A stretch of DNA of 64,000 nt from an uncultured Oligoflexia bacterium (GCA_913058265.1 CAJXPQ010000009.1:62001-126000), one strand, 5' to 3'; shown: positions 41,556-51,571, counted from the first letter of the stretch. The notes: a model not told the origin generated them from the letters alone. Numbers and translations are program-made.

Positions 41556-43886
41556 TTATTCCACTTTATCTCTTAAACTATCACAGGGAAAAGGATTGTC
41601 CTCGTTAGAAGGTGAACTATTAGCAATGATCTCTAAGACAGCTGCAAAGGTCATTCGATCTGCATAAATATCTTTTTCAGCATTGTTAAACTTTAAATCG
41701 TATACAAAACCTAAAAATTTCTTTCCAGCTTTTGCGGCTCCAACGACTTGTCTCCATCGACCAGCAATTGTTTGCCATGCTCGACTATACCATCTACCAG
41801 TAATTTCACTTGGATCGAATTCTGGAAGTTCTGGAACTTCATTGAACTTAACAATATATAAGAATATTTCCTTAGAATATTTTTTTAATGATTCGACAGG
41901 CACAAGTCCTTCAATTGCTGATTTATATAAGTAATAAGCTCTATAAACTTCGTTGATCTCTAAAGTCCCTCGCTTACCTGCAGTATCAAGCTTAATGATT
42001 GATTGTTCAATCAAGAGTAAACCTGCAAGAGAAACAATATAGTCGCCGTTATCCATGGGAACTTCTTCACCGTTTGTAAACTCAGTACAAGCACGGCTAA
42101 ATCTTGCAGCTGACCTTATGTACTTTTCTCTTGTTTCATCAGATAAACTTTCAAGGTATTTCCCTAGCTCTGGGATATAGTCACGAACGGCTTTACTCTC
42201 ACTCTTTTCATTTAAGAAAGAAGTAAAATTATCTCTAAAACACTGCGGATGAATTTTTCCATTTCCAGCATCCTCACACTTAGACTGCATAAAGTCTTCG
42301 AGAGGAGTTGTTAAAGATAATGAACTCAAAACAGTTGAAGCAAATTCAACAAACTCAGGGATTTCGATACGAGAATCGCCATTTGATTGATAATGGAATA
42401 ATGTCGCCATAAGAGTGATTGTCTCAGCAGTAGAGGCAACCCTACCATGAAGGATAAATCCTTCACCTTCAAGAATTTGCGAATAGTCCACCATAAGTGT
42501 TTGAAGCTTTTCTAAACTAATAACATAATCACCATTTGCTGTTGTATCTAAGTCACCATAATGAATGAAAAATCTTCTAATGATATCTTCAAGGACTGAT
42601 ATCTCAAAGACTCCTCTTGGATTTCGGTGAAATTTATAATTATAATAAGCTGAAATTTCTGAACCTTGAACAAATCGATAGTCTTGAACGATTCGATTAA
42701 AGTCTCCTTTAAAGCTTTCCTCAATCGGATCAATAGTCACAAGACCTGTAAAATCAAAGAGTCTTCTAGTTAGAGCACTGAAAAAAGAGTTTTCCTCAGC
42801 ATAAGAACGATAAAAGAAAACACCTCGAGCTAAATTTTTATATATAATATCATTCAAAAGGATATTTAACTCTCCAGCAGTGAAGTTCTCAGAATTACTA
42901 TCAAGTAAAACATTTTTCACCTTAAGAAATGAGTCTTTGTATTTAACGTAAGGAGCGATGCTTGGAAAGAAGGCCGAAACAACATCCTCTAACTGATCAT
43001 AAGTAAAGATAACTTCATCCAAATCATCTTTATAGAAAAAATTCTGCTGGGCTGTAAATACATCTTCTTTCAAGATCTTTAATAGCTCTTCATCTTCATC
43101 TTTACTTTTATCTACAATAAACGAAGCATTCGTAAAATCATAAGCAATTTTTCCCACATCACCAAAGATACCACTTAAATGCTTTAGCTCTTTAGAAGTT
43201 AGGACACTAGAGCTTCCGCCAAGAACGGCTTTTTTTACAAATGATAGTTTTGCTATATAACCTAAAACTTCATTATTACCTATATTTTCAAAGCGATTTA
43301 GAAATAAATCTATATCGAGTGTTCGTCCATTCTCTTTAATTACTTTTTCAAAGGCTTTACCAGTCTTAAATAAAGCACTATAGATTTGAGCCTTTCTTCT
43401 GTTGTGTTCATTAAATGATACGGCCTCATCAATAGAAAAGTATTTATAGACCTCTCCTTCCACCATATTCTCATTTAGCTCAACAAGAAGCTCTGTTAAT
43501 TTTGGAATATTTCTTTTCGCAATATGACTCTTAGAGTCTCCAAAAAGAAGAGAGTTAATTTCAAAAACGGCCGTAAGGACTTGAATAGTCTCTTCAGTAT
43601 CAATTTCAATTTTAGCACGAATATAACGAGCCAACTCTTTTTGAGAAAGATAGCCTTTCTTATCACTCTTAACCACATCCATAAAAAGCATTAGGTTACT
43701 TTCAAGACACTCAATATCACCCTTAATATTTTCAGATAAGATTTTTGATAATGCTTCGGAGTCAAAAGCACATGTTCCATATTGAGGAACTTGAACTTCG
43801 TCCTCAGTCTTACTAAACATATCACCACAGGAAGCCAGTAGTAACATTAACATAGATAAATGTAGTGCATTCACTAATCGTGACAT
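41556..43886 (-). CDS. Large lipoprotein with degenerate EF-hand-like repeats
   Basis: A 776-residue protein with a lipobox (LLLASCG, lipidated Cys about residue 20). Several segments look like EF-hand calcium loops or degenerate copies: KSDKKGYLSQKE (about 75), SNGDSRIEIPEF (about 495), plus weaker ones near 440 (TTANGDYVISLEKL), 625 (DNGDYIVSL) and 650 (DTAGKRGTLEINE). They recur with helical flanks, suggesting an all-helical repeat protein. The family is unknown to me. It lies between a barrel gene (24 nt upstream) and prfB, so it is probably made with the barrel and could be its outer-membrane partner. Confidence 0.7.
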   Translation of the reverse strand: MSRLVNALHLSMLMLLLASCGDMFSKTEDEVQVPQYGTCAFDSEALSKILSENIKGDIECLESNLMLFMDVVKSDKKGYLSQKELARYIRAKIEIDTEETIQVLTAVFEINSLLFGDSKSHIAKRNIPKLTELLVELNENMVEGEVYKYFSIDEAVSFNEHNRRKAQIYSALFKTGKAFEKVIKENGRTLDIDLFLNRFENIGNNEVLGYIAKLSFVKKAVLGGSSSVLTSKELKHLSGIFGDVGKIAYDFTNASFIVDKSKDEDEELLKILKEDVFTAQQNFFYKDDLDEVIFTYDQLEDVVSAFFPSIAPYVKYKDSFLKVKNVLLDSNSENFTAGELNILLNDIIYKNLARGVFFYRSYAEENSFFSALTRRLFDFTGLVTIDPIEESFKGDFNRIVQDYRFVQGSEISAYYNYKFHRNPRGVFEISVLEDIIRRFFIHYGDLDTTANGDYVISLEKLQTLMVDYSQILEGEGFILHGRVASTAETITLMATLFHYQSNGDSRIEIPEFVEFASTVLSSLSLTTPLEDFMQSKCEDAGNGKIHPQCFRDNFTSFLNEKSESKAVRDYIPELGKYLESLSDETREKYIRSAARFSRACTEFTNGEEVPMDNGDYIVSLAGLLLIEQSIIKLDTAGKRGTLEINEVYRAYYLYKSAIEGLVPVESLKKYSKEIFLYIVKFNEVPELPEFDPSEITGRWYSRAWQTIAGRWRQVVGAAKAGKKFLGFVYDLKFNNAEKDIYADRMTFAAVLEIIANSSPSNEDNPFPCDSLRDKVE

Positions 43887-43910
43887 AAATTTCGTCCTTA
43901 CATTCTACTT

Positions 43911-45329
43911 TTAAAAAGTATATTTAAGCGAACTAAATACCGAATCATTATTTTCGAACTGTGACCAATAAGATTTCTCTTCTGGATTAGTTCCAATAAT
44001 GTTAATCCCAGCAGCTGCTGTGACATTCGGCCCAAAGCGATAGTTCGTTTTAAACATTGTGAGACGATCTTCCGTGAGCATATCAAATTTGTAGTCGAGC
44101 ATAATGTCGACCTTACTTGTAATTCGTTTTGAGTAAGCAAAGTTTACAGCTTGATTCCAGCGAGGATACTCTGCAAGGATTTCATTATCCCTATCAAAGT
44201 CACTAACCCTAGCAATATAGCCTAAGTGTACTTTTGCATCACCATCTCCATACTTTGCACCTGTACTCAAGTAGTCCTCTTTGATCTTTTTAGGCTTGAT
44301 TCCAATCTGCTCGATATATGGTGTTTTTCCCTCAGGAGATTTATTTGGGATAGAGCTAATTGCTCCTCCGTATAAGTCTAAGTTTTCATTAATTTTATAT
44401 CCCATATCTCCACCAACAACATCGTGGTAATAAAACTGAGGTGTCACTTCTGCATTTATTTGAGAAAGATCAGACTCAGCATTAACATCTGCAATAACAG
44501 AGATGCTATTCTCTGGTTTTTTCATATAAAAAGCATTCCATGAAATTGAGCTTTCAGGCTTTGAGAAACCAATTTTTGCACCCACTGAATACTTAAAGAG
44601 AACGTCTGCCATTTCAGGAAAGTTAACCGTATATTTGATAGGTACATCTTTACCATCAACAGGAACTGACTCTGCTGGTGCAGAACACCAAGGGTTTTTA
44701 CAGATAACTTTACCAGTACTCTCATCAACCGTAGTCCCAGGATTTAGTTCCGGAACATATATCATTGAACCAAATAATGAAACTTTAACTCCATTATCCC
44801 AAGACTTATCATAAAAAACACCGATAAGTCCTTCCTGATTAGGCTCAAAGTAATCAAAGTTTTCTCTATTATTAACCTTACCAAGTCCCCATGCTGCATC
44901 AGTTGGAGACCAGTCCATAATCGCTCGCCCAATGGCCAGCTTAGAACTTGAATACTTATATTCTAAAATAACTTCTTTTAGTGAGAACATAAGTTCTTCT
45001 TCATTATTAATTCTTGCTGATAAATCAAATCGCTTTGAAGAGTTTCCTTCAGATAACGAATTATATTTAATATTTAGTTCACCAAAGTGATCATTACCTA
45101 CAACTTCACCAACATCATCTATCAGCCTGTTTGTTTGAATTCCAAAGTCTCCAGAGAGGTTTGATTCTTGAACTGTACTATTACTAGATTTCTTCAAAGT
45201 CGTTGATACTTTATTTGCTGTAGTGGTAGCCGCCAAAACTGACATATTACTAAATACAGCAAGACCCATGATCGCGATCACGGAACTGCTAAGAAAGTTT
45301 GACGATAGTTTGTTCAATATTAACTCCAT
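43911..45329 (-). CDS. Outer-membrane beta-barrel (porin-like) protein
   Basis: A 472-residue protein with a signal peptide ending at ...MSVLAA (about residue 34) and about sixteen alternating strands ending in Phe (SSLKYTF). The segment AIGRAIMDWSPTDAAWGLG near residue 118 resembles the DUF1302/LbtU-like barrel entry strand. Two start choices exist: ATG at 45329 without a ribosome-binding site (a TATACA lies 6 nt before it), or TTG at 45317 with GGAG 6 nt upstream. It is paired with the EF-hand-like lipoprotein gene downstream. Cargo unknown. Confidence 0.75.
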   Translation of the reverse strand: MELILNKLSSNFLSSSVIAIMGLAVFSNMSVLAATTTANKVSTTLKKSSNSTVQESNLSGDFGIQTNRLIDDVGEVVGNDHFGELNIKYNSLSEGNSSKRFDLSARINNEEELMFSLKEVILEYKYSSSKLAIGRAIMDWSPTDAAWGLGKVNNRENFDYFEPNQEGLIGVFYDKSWDNGVKVSLFGSMIYVPELNPGTTVDESTGKVICKNPWCSAPAESVPVDGKDVPIKYTVNFPEMADVLFKYSVGAKIGFSKPESSISWNAFYMKKPENSISVIADVNAESDLSQINAEVTPQFYYHDVVGGDMGYKINENLDLYGGAISSIPNKSPEGKTPYIEQIGIKPKKIKEDYLSTGAKYGDGDAKVHLGYIARVSDFDRDNEILAEYPRWNQAVNFAYSKRITSKVDIMLDYKFDMLTEDRLTMFKTNYRFGPNVTAAAGINIIGTNPEEKSYWSQFENNDSVFSSLKYTF

Positions 45330-45545
45330 AAAATCTGTATATATGTCCTAGATAAAATTCTACCAAAAGGCGCAGAAAAAGGTAGCGCTTAACCCCTTTA
45401 GGTATAAAAATTACCTGTAAATCTTTTAGTCAATCGCTTATAAATCCCTGAAATCACGAAGCAATGACCGACTGTAAGACTCTGTTAGTTGTCGAAGTAT
45501 TGAGAAATTGGAAGAATATGGGCTCATAATGGAAAAGGAATTACA

Positions 45546-46865
45546 ATGAAACATTTATTAGTATTAACGGTTTTTGTAGCAAGTCTAGCGATGGCCTCAA
45601 CACCAAAGTTTGAAAAAACTAAACTCTTTGTTAAATTGAACACAAATGAAGTAATGCCAAAGCATGAACTCATTACCAATGTTAAGCACTTATTTGCTGA
45701 TAATTATCTTGTCACAACTACTAACTCTGAAAAGTTAGCAACTGAGCTTGCTAATGACCTTAGTGTTAAGCTTACTGAAAAAAGTTACTATGCTGGAAAG
45801 AGAGCTCTTCCAAAAGCCTCTGAGAATAAAGGTGGAGATTTTGACTTTGATATCTTCTCTGCATTCAATGATCCTAAAATAGGAAAAATTTGGTCTTTTA
45901 GAGATGCTGGTAAGAACGGTGTTTCTGTTAACAAATCATACCTATCACCACTAGGAAGAACAAAGGCACAAGTGATTGTTGCTGTTGTTGATACAGGCGT
46001 TGATTATAACCATGAAGACCTTAAAAATGTTATGTGGAAAAACACAGCAGAGATCGCTGGCAATAATATTGATGACGACGGCAATGGTTATATTGATGAT
46101 ATTTTTGGGATTAACCCACTTGTAAAAGATTCAAATGGAAATGCTACAGGTGATCCAAAAGCAAGCCATGCACATGGTACACATGTAGCAGGTACTATTG
46201 CAGCTGAGCAAAACAATAACGTTGGTATTGCAGGTATTGCTTCAAATGCAATAATTATGGCAATTAGAACTGTTCCTGATACATCGGACGAGACAGATGC
46301 AGATGTTGTTGAATCATTTCTATACGCAGCAGAGCACGGAGCGAAACTTATTAACTGTTCATTTGGAAAAAGCCACAACGAAGGTGGAATGATTGTAAAT
46401 GAAACTATTGATCATATTGGTCAAAACCATGGTGTGCTAGTTCTAGCAGCTGCTGGAAATGATTATGGCCGAAACATTGATTCGAGACTGACTTATCCAG
46501 CTTCATTTGAAAGTGATTACCTTCTTGTTGTAGCTTCAACAAGCAAAGGTGGAGGGTTATCATTCTTCTCAAATATTGGTCCAAAAAGTGTTGATTTAGC
46601 GGCTCCAGGATCTGATGTATACTCAACTGTTCCAGGTAATAGATACCAAAACATGTCGGGAACATCCATGGCCACTCCAACAACTGTTGGTGTAGCGGCT
46701 GAGGTCTTAAGTCACTTTCCAGGACTAACTCCATTACAACTTAAGAAAGTTCTTATGGATTCAGTAACTCCTGTAAAAAAATTCAGCGGAAAAATGGTAA
46801 CGGGAGGAAGAGTTGATCTTTTTAACTCTCTTCAATTTACTCTTGAGAACTACTCTAAGCTTTAA
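45546..46865 (+). CDS. Secreted subtilisin-like serine protease (S8)
   Basis: A 439-residue secreted protease with a signal peptide (cut after about residue 17, ...LAMAS), a propeptide-like domain (about 20-105) and an S8 catalytic domain. The triad is Asp in VVDTGVDYNHEDL (about 149), His in HAHGTHVAGT (about 213) and Ser in MSGTSMATP (about 376); the oxyanion Asn is in AAAGNDYG. It has an AAAGGAA ribosome-binding site. It is monocistronic with a bidirectional terminator. Such proteases fit digestion of proteins outside or inside prey, but the role here is inference. Confidence 0.93.
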   Translation: MKHLLVLTVFVASLAMASTPKFEKTKLFVKLNTNEVMPKHELITNVKHLFADNYLVTTTNSEKLATELANDLSVKLTEKSYYAGKRALPKASENKGGDFDFDIFSAFNDPKIGKIWSFRDAGKNGVSVNKSYLSPLGRTKAQVIVAVVDTGVDYNHEDLKNVMWKNTAEIAGNNIDDDGNGYIDDIFGINPLVKDSNGNATGDPKASHAHGTHVAGTIAAEQNNNVGIAGIASNAIIMAIRTVPDTSDETDADVVESFLYAAEHGAKLINCSFGKSHNEGGMIVNETIDHIGQNHGVLVLAAAGNDYGRNIDSRLTYPASFESDYLLVVASTSKGGGLSFFSNIGPKSVDLAAPGSDVYSTVPGNRYQNMSGTSMATPTTVGVAAEVLSHFPGLTPLQLKKVLMDSVTPVKKFSGKMVTGGRVDLFNSLQFTLENYSKL

Positions 46866-46884
46866 TTAAAATACAAATAATTTG

Positions 46885-46917
46885 AAAGGGCGAAGATTTA
46901 TTCTTCGCCTTTTTTTA
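46885..46917. terminator. Bidirectional terminator between subtilase and ybeY
   Basis: GGCGAAGA / TCTTCGCC stem with a T-run of seven on the plus strand and an AAA tract on the left. It overlaps the last codons of ybeY. Confidence 0.85.
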
Positions 46918-47434
46918 TGGCACTAATATTGTCTATAATCTCTTTTTCAAAAGCTTCCATCAGTTCTTCTTCAGCCTTAGAGACTTCATGGTCATAACCA
47001 CATAGGTGTAAAAAACCATGGGCCACAAGATGAACAAATTCGTCGATATAAGGAATCCTAAACTCAACAGCTTGATCTTCACAAACAGACCTACAAACGA
47101 ACAAATCTCCAAGTTCAATTTCATTGTTAAAAGTATCAAACTCAGAGTTTCTTATAGACTCCTGCATTGGAAATGAAAGAACATCCGTAATCTTGCCCTT
47201 TCCCCGATGCTCAAGGTTTAATTCGGTAATAACACTATCGCTAACAAGGTTTATGTTGAGAATGAATTTCTCATGATCAAGATTAAGAGTTTCATTTTTA
47301 AGGTCAATAATAGCTTCACAGAAAAAATCTAGGATCATTTCATAACTCTGAAGGTCAGACTCTGAAATTTCAAAGTCCTCAAAGTAAAAATTAATATCCA
47401 TGACTGGAGATTCAAGTATTAGTTCTTTTTCCAT
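46898..47434 (-). CDS. ybeY: Endoribonuclease / rRNA maturation factor YbeY
   Basis: A 178-residue metal-dependent RNase needed for 16S rRNA 3' processing. The zinc motif H-x3-H-x5-H is in HLVAHGFLHLCGYDHE (about 132-147), and the preceding LNLEHRGKGKITDVLSFP is the family's substrate loop. I chose the ATG at 47434 with an AGGGTG ribosome-binding site. The longer frame to 47575 would overlap the divergent mazG gene. A further ATG (MDINFYFEDFE) 11 codons later is possible. Confidence 0.92.
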   Translation of the reverse strand: MEKELILESPVMDINFYFEDFEISESDLQSYEMILDFFCEAIIDLKNETLNLDHEKFILNINLVSDSVITELNLEHRGKGKITDVLSFPMQESIRNSEFDTFNNEIELGDLFVCRSVCEDQAVEFRIPYIDEFVHLVAHGFLHLCGYDHEVSKAEEELMEAFEKEIIDNISAIKKGEE

Positions 47435-47492
47435 ATTGCACCCTATATAGTAAATTGATGTATATCTAGCATAAATAGAGATTGGAGAGCAA

Positions 47493-48284
47493 ATGGAATA
47501 TACGAATTTTTCACAATTAGTCGATGTCATCTCTAAGTTAAGAGACCCTGACAATGGTTGTCCTTGGGATCTCAAACAAGATCATAAATCACTACTAAAG
47601 TACCTCATTGAAGAAAGTTATGAGTATGTCCATGCTGTTGAAAAAAATGATTCTGCCAATATGGAGGAAGAGCTTGGAGATGTCTTGCTTCAGGTACTAC
47701 TTCACTCGCAAATTGCATCTGAAACAAATCAATTCGATATCGAGTCTGTGTCCAAAAAACTTGCAGAGAAAATGATATATCGCCACCCACACGTGTTTGA
47801 AGATAAGAACATCGCCAAAGATGCAGACGAAGTAAGAACCAATTGGGAAAAATTAAAAAAACAAAAAAGAAAAGATCAACACCATATTCGTATTGATGAT
47901 GCATATGCTCCATCTCTAAAAGCCTCGGAAGTAATAGGCGCCAAGTCACAAGCCGTTAACTTTGATTGGGATCATATTAATGATGTTCTTGCCAAAGTCG
48001 AAGAAGAACTTGATGAAGTAAAAGTCGAAATGAAGTCAGGTGATAAAGCAAAGCAATACGAAGAAATTGGTGACCTTTTATTTTCAGTGGCGCAATTAGC
48101 AAGACATATGGACATTGATCCGGAAGCCGCTTTAAAAGATGCTAACCTTAAATTTGTTAAACGAGTAAACCTTGTGGAAGACAAGGTAAAGTTAGACGGT
48201 CACAAAATGCAAGACCTGCCAACAACAACTCTTGAAGAGTACTGGCAACAGGTCAAAAAAGATTTGAAAAAAGGACCCTCATAG
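47493..48284 (+). CDS. mazG: Nucleoside triphosphate pyrophosphohydrolase MazG
   Basis: A 263-residue all-alpha NTP pyrophosphohydrolase that removes aberrant or excess (d)NTPs. The N-terminal domain shows CPWDLKQDHKSLLKYLIEES with E-E-x2-E and then the MEEELGDVLLQVLLH motif. The C-terminal copy (about 160-250) repeats the fold with EEELDEVKVEM and EEIGDLLFSVAQLA, the fully active half in E. coli MazG. It has a GGAGAG ribosome-binding site. It is divergent from ybeY; its end nearly touches the convergent M3 peptidase. Confidence 0.95.
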   Translation: MEYTNFSQLVDVISKLRDPDNGCPWDLKQDHKSLLKYLIEESYEYVHAVEKNDSANMEEELGDVLLQVLLHSQIASETNQFDIESVSKKLAEKMIYRHPHVFEDKNIAKDADEVRTNWEKLKKQKRKDQHHIRIDDAYAPSLKASEVIGAKSQAVNFDWDHINDVLAKVEEELDEVKVEMKSGDKAKQYEEIGDLLFSVAQLARHMDIDPEAALKDANLKFVKRVNLVEDKVKLDGHKMQDLPTTTLEEYWQQVKKDLKKGPS

Positions 48285-48294
48285 TAAAGGACTT

Positions 48295-50319
48295 CTAAAT
48301 TAATCCAGCTCTTTTTAAGAGTGGATCAACAGAAGGCTCTTTTCCGCGAAACCTTTTATAAAGCTCCATTGGATCAACACTACCACCTTTTTCTAAGATA
48401 TTTTCCTTAAAGCTCTGAGCAACCTCTTTGTTAAAAATCCCGTTCTCTTTGAAATAAGCAAAGGCATCTGCATCTAAGACTTCAGCCCACTTATAACTAT
48501 AATATCCTGAAGAATAGCCTCCAGAAAAGATATGTCCAAACGATGTTGAAACAGATCCTAGTCCCTCTGAAGGGTAAAGATTAAACGGCTTAAAGGATTC
48601 TTGCTCAAAGTTATAGATATCCTCAATTGCACTAGGATCTGCCAAGTGCCAATTCATATCTAAAGTGGCAAGACTCATTTGTCTTAAGGTACCCATTCCC
48701 TCTAGAAACTTACGACTTTCTTTTATTTTAGTAATTAATTCCTCTGGAATAGATTCCCCTGTCTCGTAGTGACGAGCAAAAAGATCTAAGCATTCTTTCT
48801 CCATAACCCAATTTTCCATAATCTGACTTGGAAGTTCTACAAAGTCCCAAAACACATTCGTACCAGCAACAGATTTATAATGAGACTTGGCAAGGAGTCC
48901 ATGTAGGCCATGACCAAACTCGTGAAACAAAGTCATCACTTCATCCAAAGTTAATAGTGACGGCTTTGTTGCTGTAGGCTTAGTAAAATTACAAACATTA
49001 CAAACAAATGGCCGCTTAGTTTCACCAAACTGGAAGCCAGCATTCCTAAATGTTGTCATCCAAGCACCTGGACGTTTTTCAGGTCTTGGAAAGTAATCAC
49101 CATAATAAAGTCCTACGTATTCACCTTTATCATCTTTAACTTCGTAAACCTTTACATCTGCATGATACTTGGGAAGGTCTGTTCGCTCGATAAATGTTAA
49201 CCCGTAAAGTCTTTTTGCAATTTCAAAGACACCTTCAAGAACATTTTCAAGTTTAAAGTATGGTCTTAGAATCTCGTCATCAAAATCGAGTTCTTTCATA
49301 AGTAATAACTCAGAGTACATTGATGAATCATATGATCTTAACTCATCATCACCAGTTAATTCTTTCTTTAAATTTTGAATCCTTTGAAAGTCAGCTTTTG
49401 CCTGTGTCTTAGATTTCTCAGTAATATCACCGATAAAATTCATAACTCGTTCAGAATTTCCGGCCATACGTCTCTCCAACACAAAGGAAGGATGATCCTT
49501 ATAGCCTAGAAGATTGGCCCTTTGTTTTCTAAGAACTAATGTTTCCTTTATAAGTTCTGAGTTATCAAACTCACCCTTTAGAGTCTTCGTTGAATTTGCT
49601 GTCCAAATCTCTTTTCTCAATTCACGATTCTTACAGTACTGCATAAAAGGTATATAGCTTGGATAATCAAAATTAAATGCCCATTTTCCAGCTTGCTCTT
49701 TTTGACTAGCAAGTTCTTTTGCTGCCTCTAAAATCCCAGCTGGCATACCTTCCAATAGCTTCTCATCCTCAACGACTAGTAGATAACCAGCATTGGCCTT
49801 TCTAATATTTTCAGAAAAGTTTAAGCTAAGCTTGGATAATTTTTGATCAATTTCTCTCAAAATTTCTTTATCTGCATCATTTAATAAAGCACCATTTCTT
49901 GTGAAGCCTTTATATGAATTATCAATCACAACCAATTGCTCAGAGTTTAGATTCATTTCGTCTTTTTTATCGTATACTTGCTTAACCTTTGCAAAAAGAT
50001 CAGCGTCCAAACTAATATCACTTGAATATTTTGTAAGTTCTTCATTGAATTCTTCAGCAATTTCATTCAACTCATCAATACAATGTGCAGAATGCAGTGC
50101 ATAAAAGATTTCAACAATTGAGTCCAGACGATCTGCTGAACATTCCTCTGCCAAGATAATCGAATCAAATGAGATCTCGTTACATTTTTTAACTTTTTCT
50201 ATATTTTCTTTTGCTTCATTGATCGCAACTTTTAAAGCTGGTAGATAGTGCTCTGGTTTAATAAGTGAAAAATCAATGGCTTCAAACTCAAGTTTTGAGT
50301 CTTGTAATAAAGGATTCAT
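48295..50319 (-). CDS. prlC: M3-family oligopeptidase A (PrlC-like)
   Basis: A 674-residue zinc metallopeptidase that degrades short peptides in the cytoplasm. The zinc site is HEFGH (in LFHEFGHGLHGLL, about 464-468) with the third ligand Glu in the FVELPSQIMENW segment (about 497). The helical N-domain and the terminal YYSYKWAEVLDADAF pattern are typical of the family. No signal peptide is present. It might recycle peptides from predation or protein turnover. Upstream, 14 nt away, is the transporter gene, so it may be cotranscribed with the DtxR-like regulator and the carrier. Confidence 0.93.
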   Translation of the reverse strand: MNPLLQDSKLEFEAIDFSLIKPEHYLPALKVAINEAKENIEKVKKCNEISFDSIILAEECSADRLDSIVEIFYALHSAHCIDELNEIAEEFNEELTKYSSDISLDADLFAKVKQVYDKKDEMNLNSEQLVVIDNSYKGFTRNGALLNDADKEILREIDQKLSKLSLNFSENIRKANAGYLLVVEDEKLLEGMPAGILEAAKELASQKEQAGKWAFNFDYPSYIPFMQYCKNRELRKEIWTANSTKTLKGEFDNSELIKETLVLRKQRANLLGYKDHPSFVLERRMAGNSERVMNFIGDITEKSKTQAKADFQRIQNLKKELTGDDELRSYDSSMYSELLLMKELDFDDEILRPYFKLENVLEGVFEIAKRLYGLTFIERTDLPKYHADVKVYEVKDDKGEYVGLYYGDYFPRPEKRPGAWMTTFRNAGFQFGETKRPFVCNVCNFTKPTATKPSLLTLDEVMTLFHEFGHGLHGLLAKSHYKSVAGTNVFWDFVELPSQIMENWVMEKECLDLFARHYETGESIPEELITKIKESRKFLEGMGTLRQMSLATLDMNWHLADPSAIEDIYNFEQESFKPFNLYPSEGLGSVSTSFGHIFSGGYSSGYYSYKWAEVLDADAFAYFKENGIFNKEVAQSFKENILEKGGSVDPMELYKRFRGKEPSVDPLLKRAGLI

Positions 50320-50332
50320 AAACGCTCCATGT

Positions 50333-51571
50333 TTATTTATTTATTTTTTTCTGTTCTCTAAATAATGTAAAGACTAAGAATATCCATATTCCTAAGAATA
50401 TAAATTGTAGTGATGTTAGGACATTCATAGTTATATATCTATTTTTTATAAACTCAAGTGCAAATACAAATGCAATTAAAGCTTTGGCCAACCTGTATAC
50501 AAACATATCAGTTAAGTACTTCGCTCCAAATTTCTGTAAGCTCAATAGAGGGTTATACATAACTTCTTTTGCAATTGCGAATGCTGAATAGTCGACACCT
50601 TTAAAAGTAATAAATACAGCTGCCGTTATAAATAAAGAACTTACTCCTGTTGAAACACCACAAATAACTACAATAATATACAAGATAGGAATTGCGAGGA
50701 ATATGGATCTATTTGAAAAGCGTAATAAAAGGTATGGCAGTACAAAAAATTGCAATACCAGAGAAACTCCATTCACATATGAATAGAACTGCCCAAGATA
50801 AGCTGTTCTTTCATTTTTAGTCGTAACCATTTGTTCAAAGAGAATATTAAACTGTAGCTCAGCGATATAAATCACTAGTTGGGATAGGGCCACAACTGAA
50901 GCGATTAGGAATACATACTTTTTCACTCCACGAATGGCCTTTAAAGGGGTTATCGATTTATTTGATGATAATCCTTTGAGCTTAATATGACTTGATAAAT
51001 TGAAAACCACCATAGCAGCAAAGATAATGACAAGAGATCCATAGAACACGGCTTCGGTACCATAAGAGTTCGCCATATATTTTGTAAGTTGTCCTCCAAC
51101 GATTCCACCTAAAGCTCCGGCCCCACCGATAGGACCTAGTAATCTTTTCAATTGTTCTAAATCAAAGTAAGAATTTGTAAAGGCCAGGCAAGAGTGGAGA
51201 AGTAGAACGATATATGCTTCTTTAACTGCAAAGATAACGAGTGCCATCTCTTTAATCCCTGACTTAAAACCAAGGTATGCCCCTAACAAAGAAACGATAG
51301 TTAATGAGGAAGTTAAAATAAATAATTTATGTACACCAATTCTTCCTAGGAGTTTATTGTTAATTCCAATCATAAACATCAAAGCGATAATTCCAATAAA
51401 TGTCGCTAATGAATAATCTTTTACTGTGTAAACATCATAAAACAAGGCACTCGAGACGGAGCGCATAAGAGGATAACTAAATAGAATAAGAAAATAGGAA
51501 ATAAAAATGATTGATGTAGTCTTTTTAAAATCTGGACTTAAGTTTTTATAAAATAATAAAAAGTTTTTCAT
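50333..51571 (-). CDS. MFS / nucleotide-carrier-like transporter
   Basis: A 412-residue integral membrane protein with about 12 helices. The segments DLEQLKRLLGPIGGAGALGGIVGG (about 137-160) and the later FKGVDYSAFAIAKEVMYNPL are reminiscent of the bacterial ATP/ADP carrier-like (NTT/Tlc) branch and its MFS relatives, which exchange or import nucleotides. This is a pattern-based call. Its ATG overlaps the stop of the DtxR-like regulator (ATGA), so the two are coupled; it precedes the oligopeptidase gene. Whether the substrate is a nucleotide, a metal chelate or something else is open. Confidence 0.65.
   Translation of the reverse strand: MKNFLLFYKNLSPDFKKTTSIIFISYFLILFSYPLMRSVSSALFYDVYTVKDYSLATFIGIIALMFMIGINNKLLGRIGVHKLFILTSSLTIVSLLGAYLGFKSGIKEMALVIFAVKEAYIVLLLHSCLAFTNSYFDLEQLKRLLGPIGGAGALGGIVGGQLTKYMANSYGTEAVFYGSLVIIFAAMVVFNLSSHIKLKGLSSNKSITPLKAIRGVKKYVFLIASVVALSQLVIYIAELQFNILFEQMVTTKNERTAYLGQFYSYVNGVSLVLQFFVLPYLLLRFSNRSIFLAIPILYIIVVICGVSTGVSSLFITAAVFITFKGVDYSAFAIAKEVMYNPLLSLQKFGAKYLTDMFVYRLAKALIAFVFALEFIKNRYITMNVLTSLQFIFLGIWIFLVFTLFREQKKINK

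Noticed and set aside
45330-45545. tRNA or small RNA gene before the subtilase
   Set aside because: No cloverleaf, CCA end or stable hairpin with T-run could be folded by eye.
46405-46734. 109-codon frame opposite the subtilase
   Set aside because: Antisense to a clear S8 protease; composition (Leu/His/Gln-rich) and lack of a start signal mark it as a shadow.
46898-47575. Long form of YbeY starting at 47575
   Set aside because: It would overlap mazG by about 80 bp and add a sequence that is antisense to it; the ATG at 47434 has a ribosome-binding site.
47605-47949. 114-codon frame opposite mazG
   Set aside because: Antisense to a well-supported MazG, no ribosome-binding site, no recognisable sequence.
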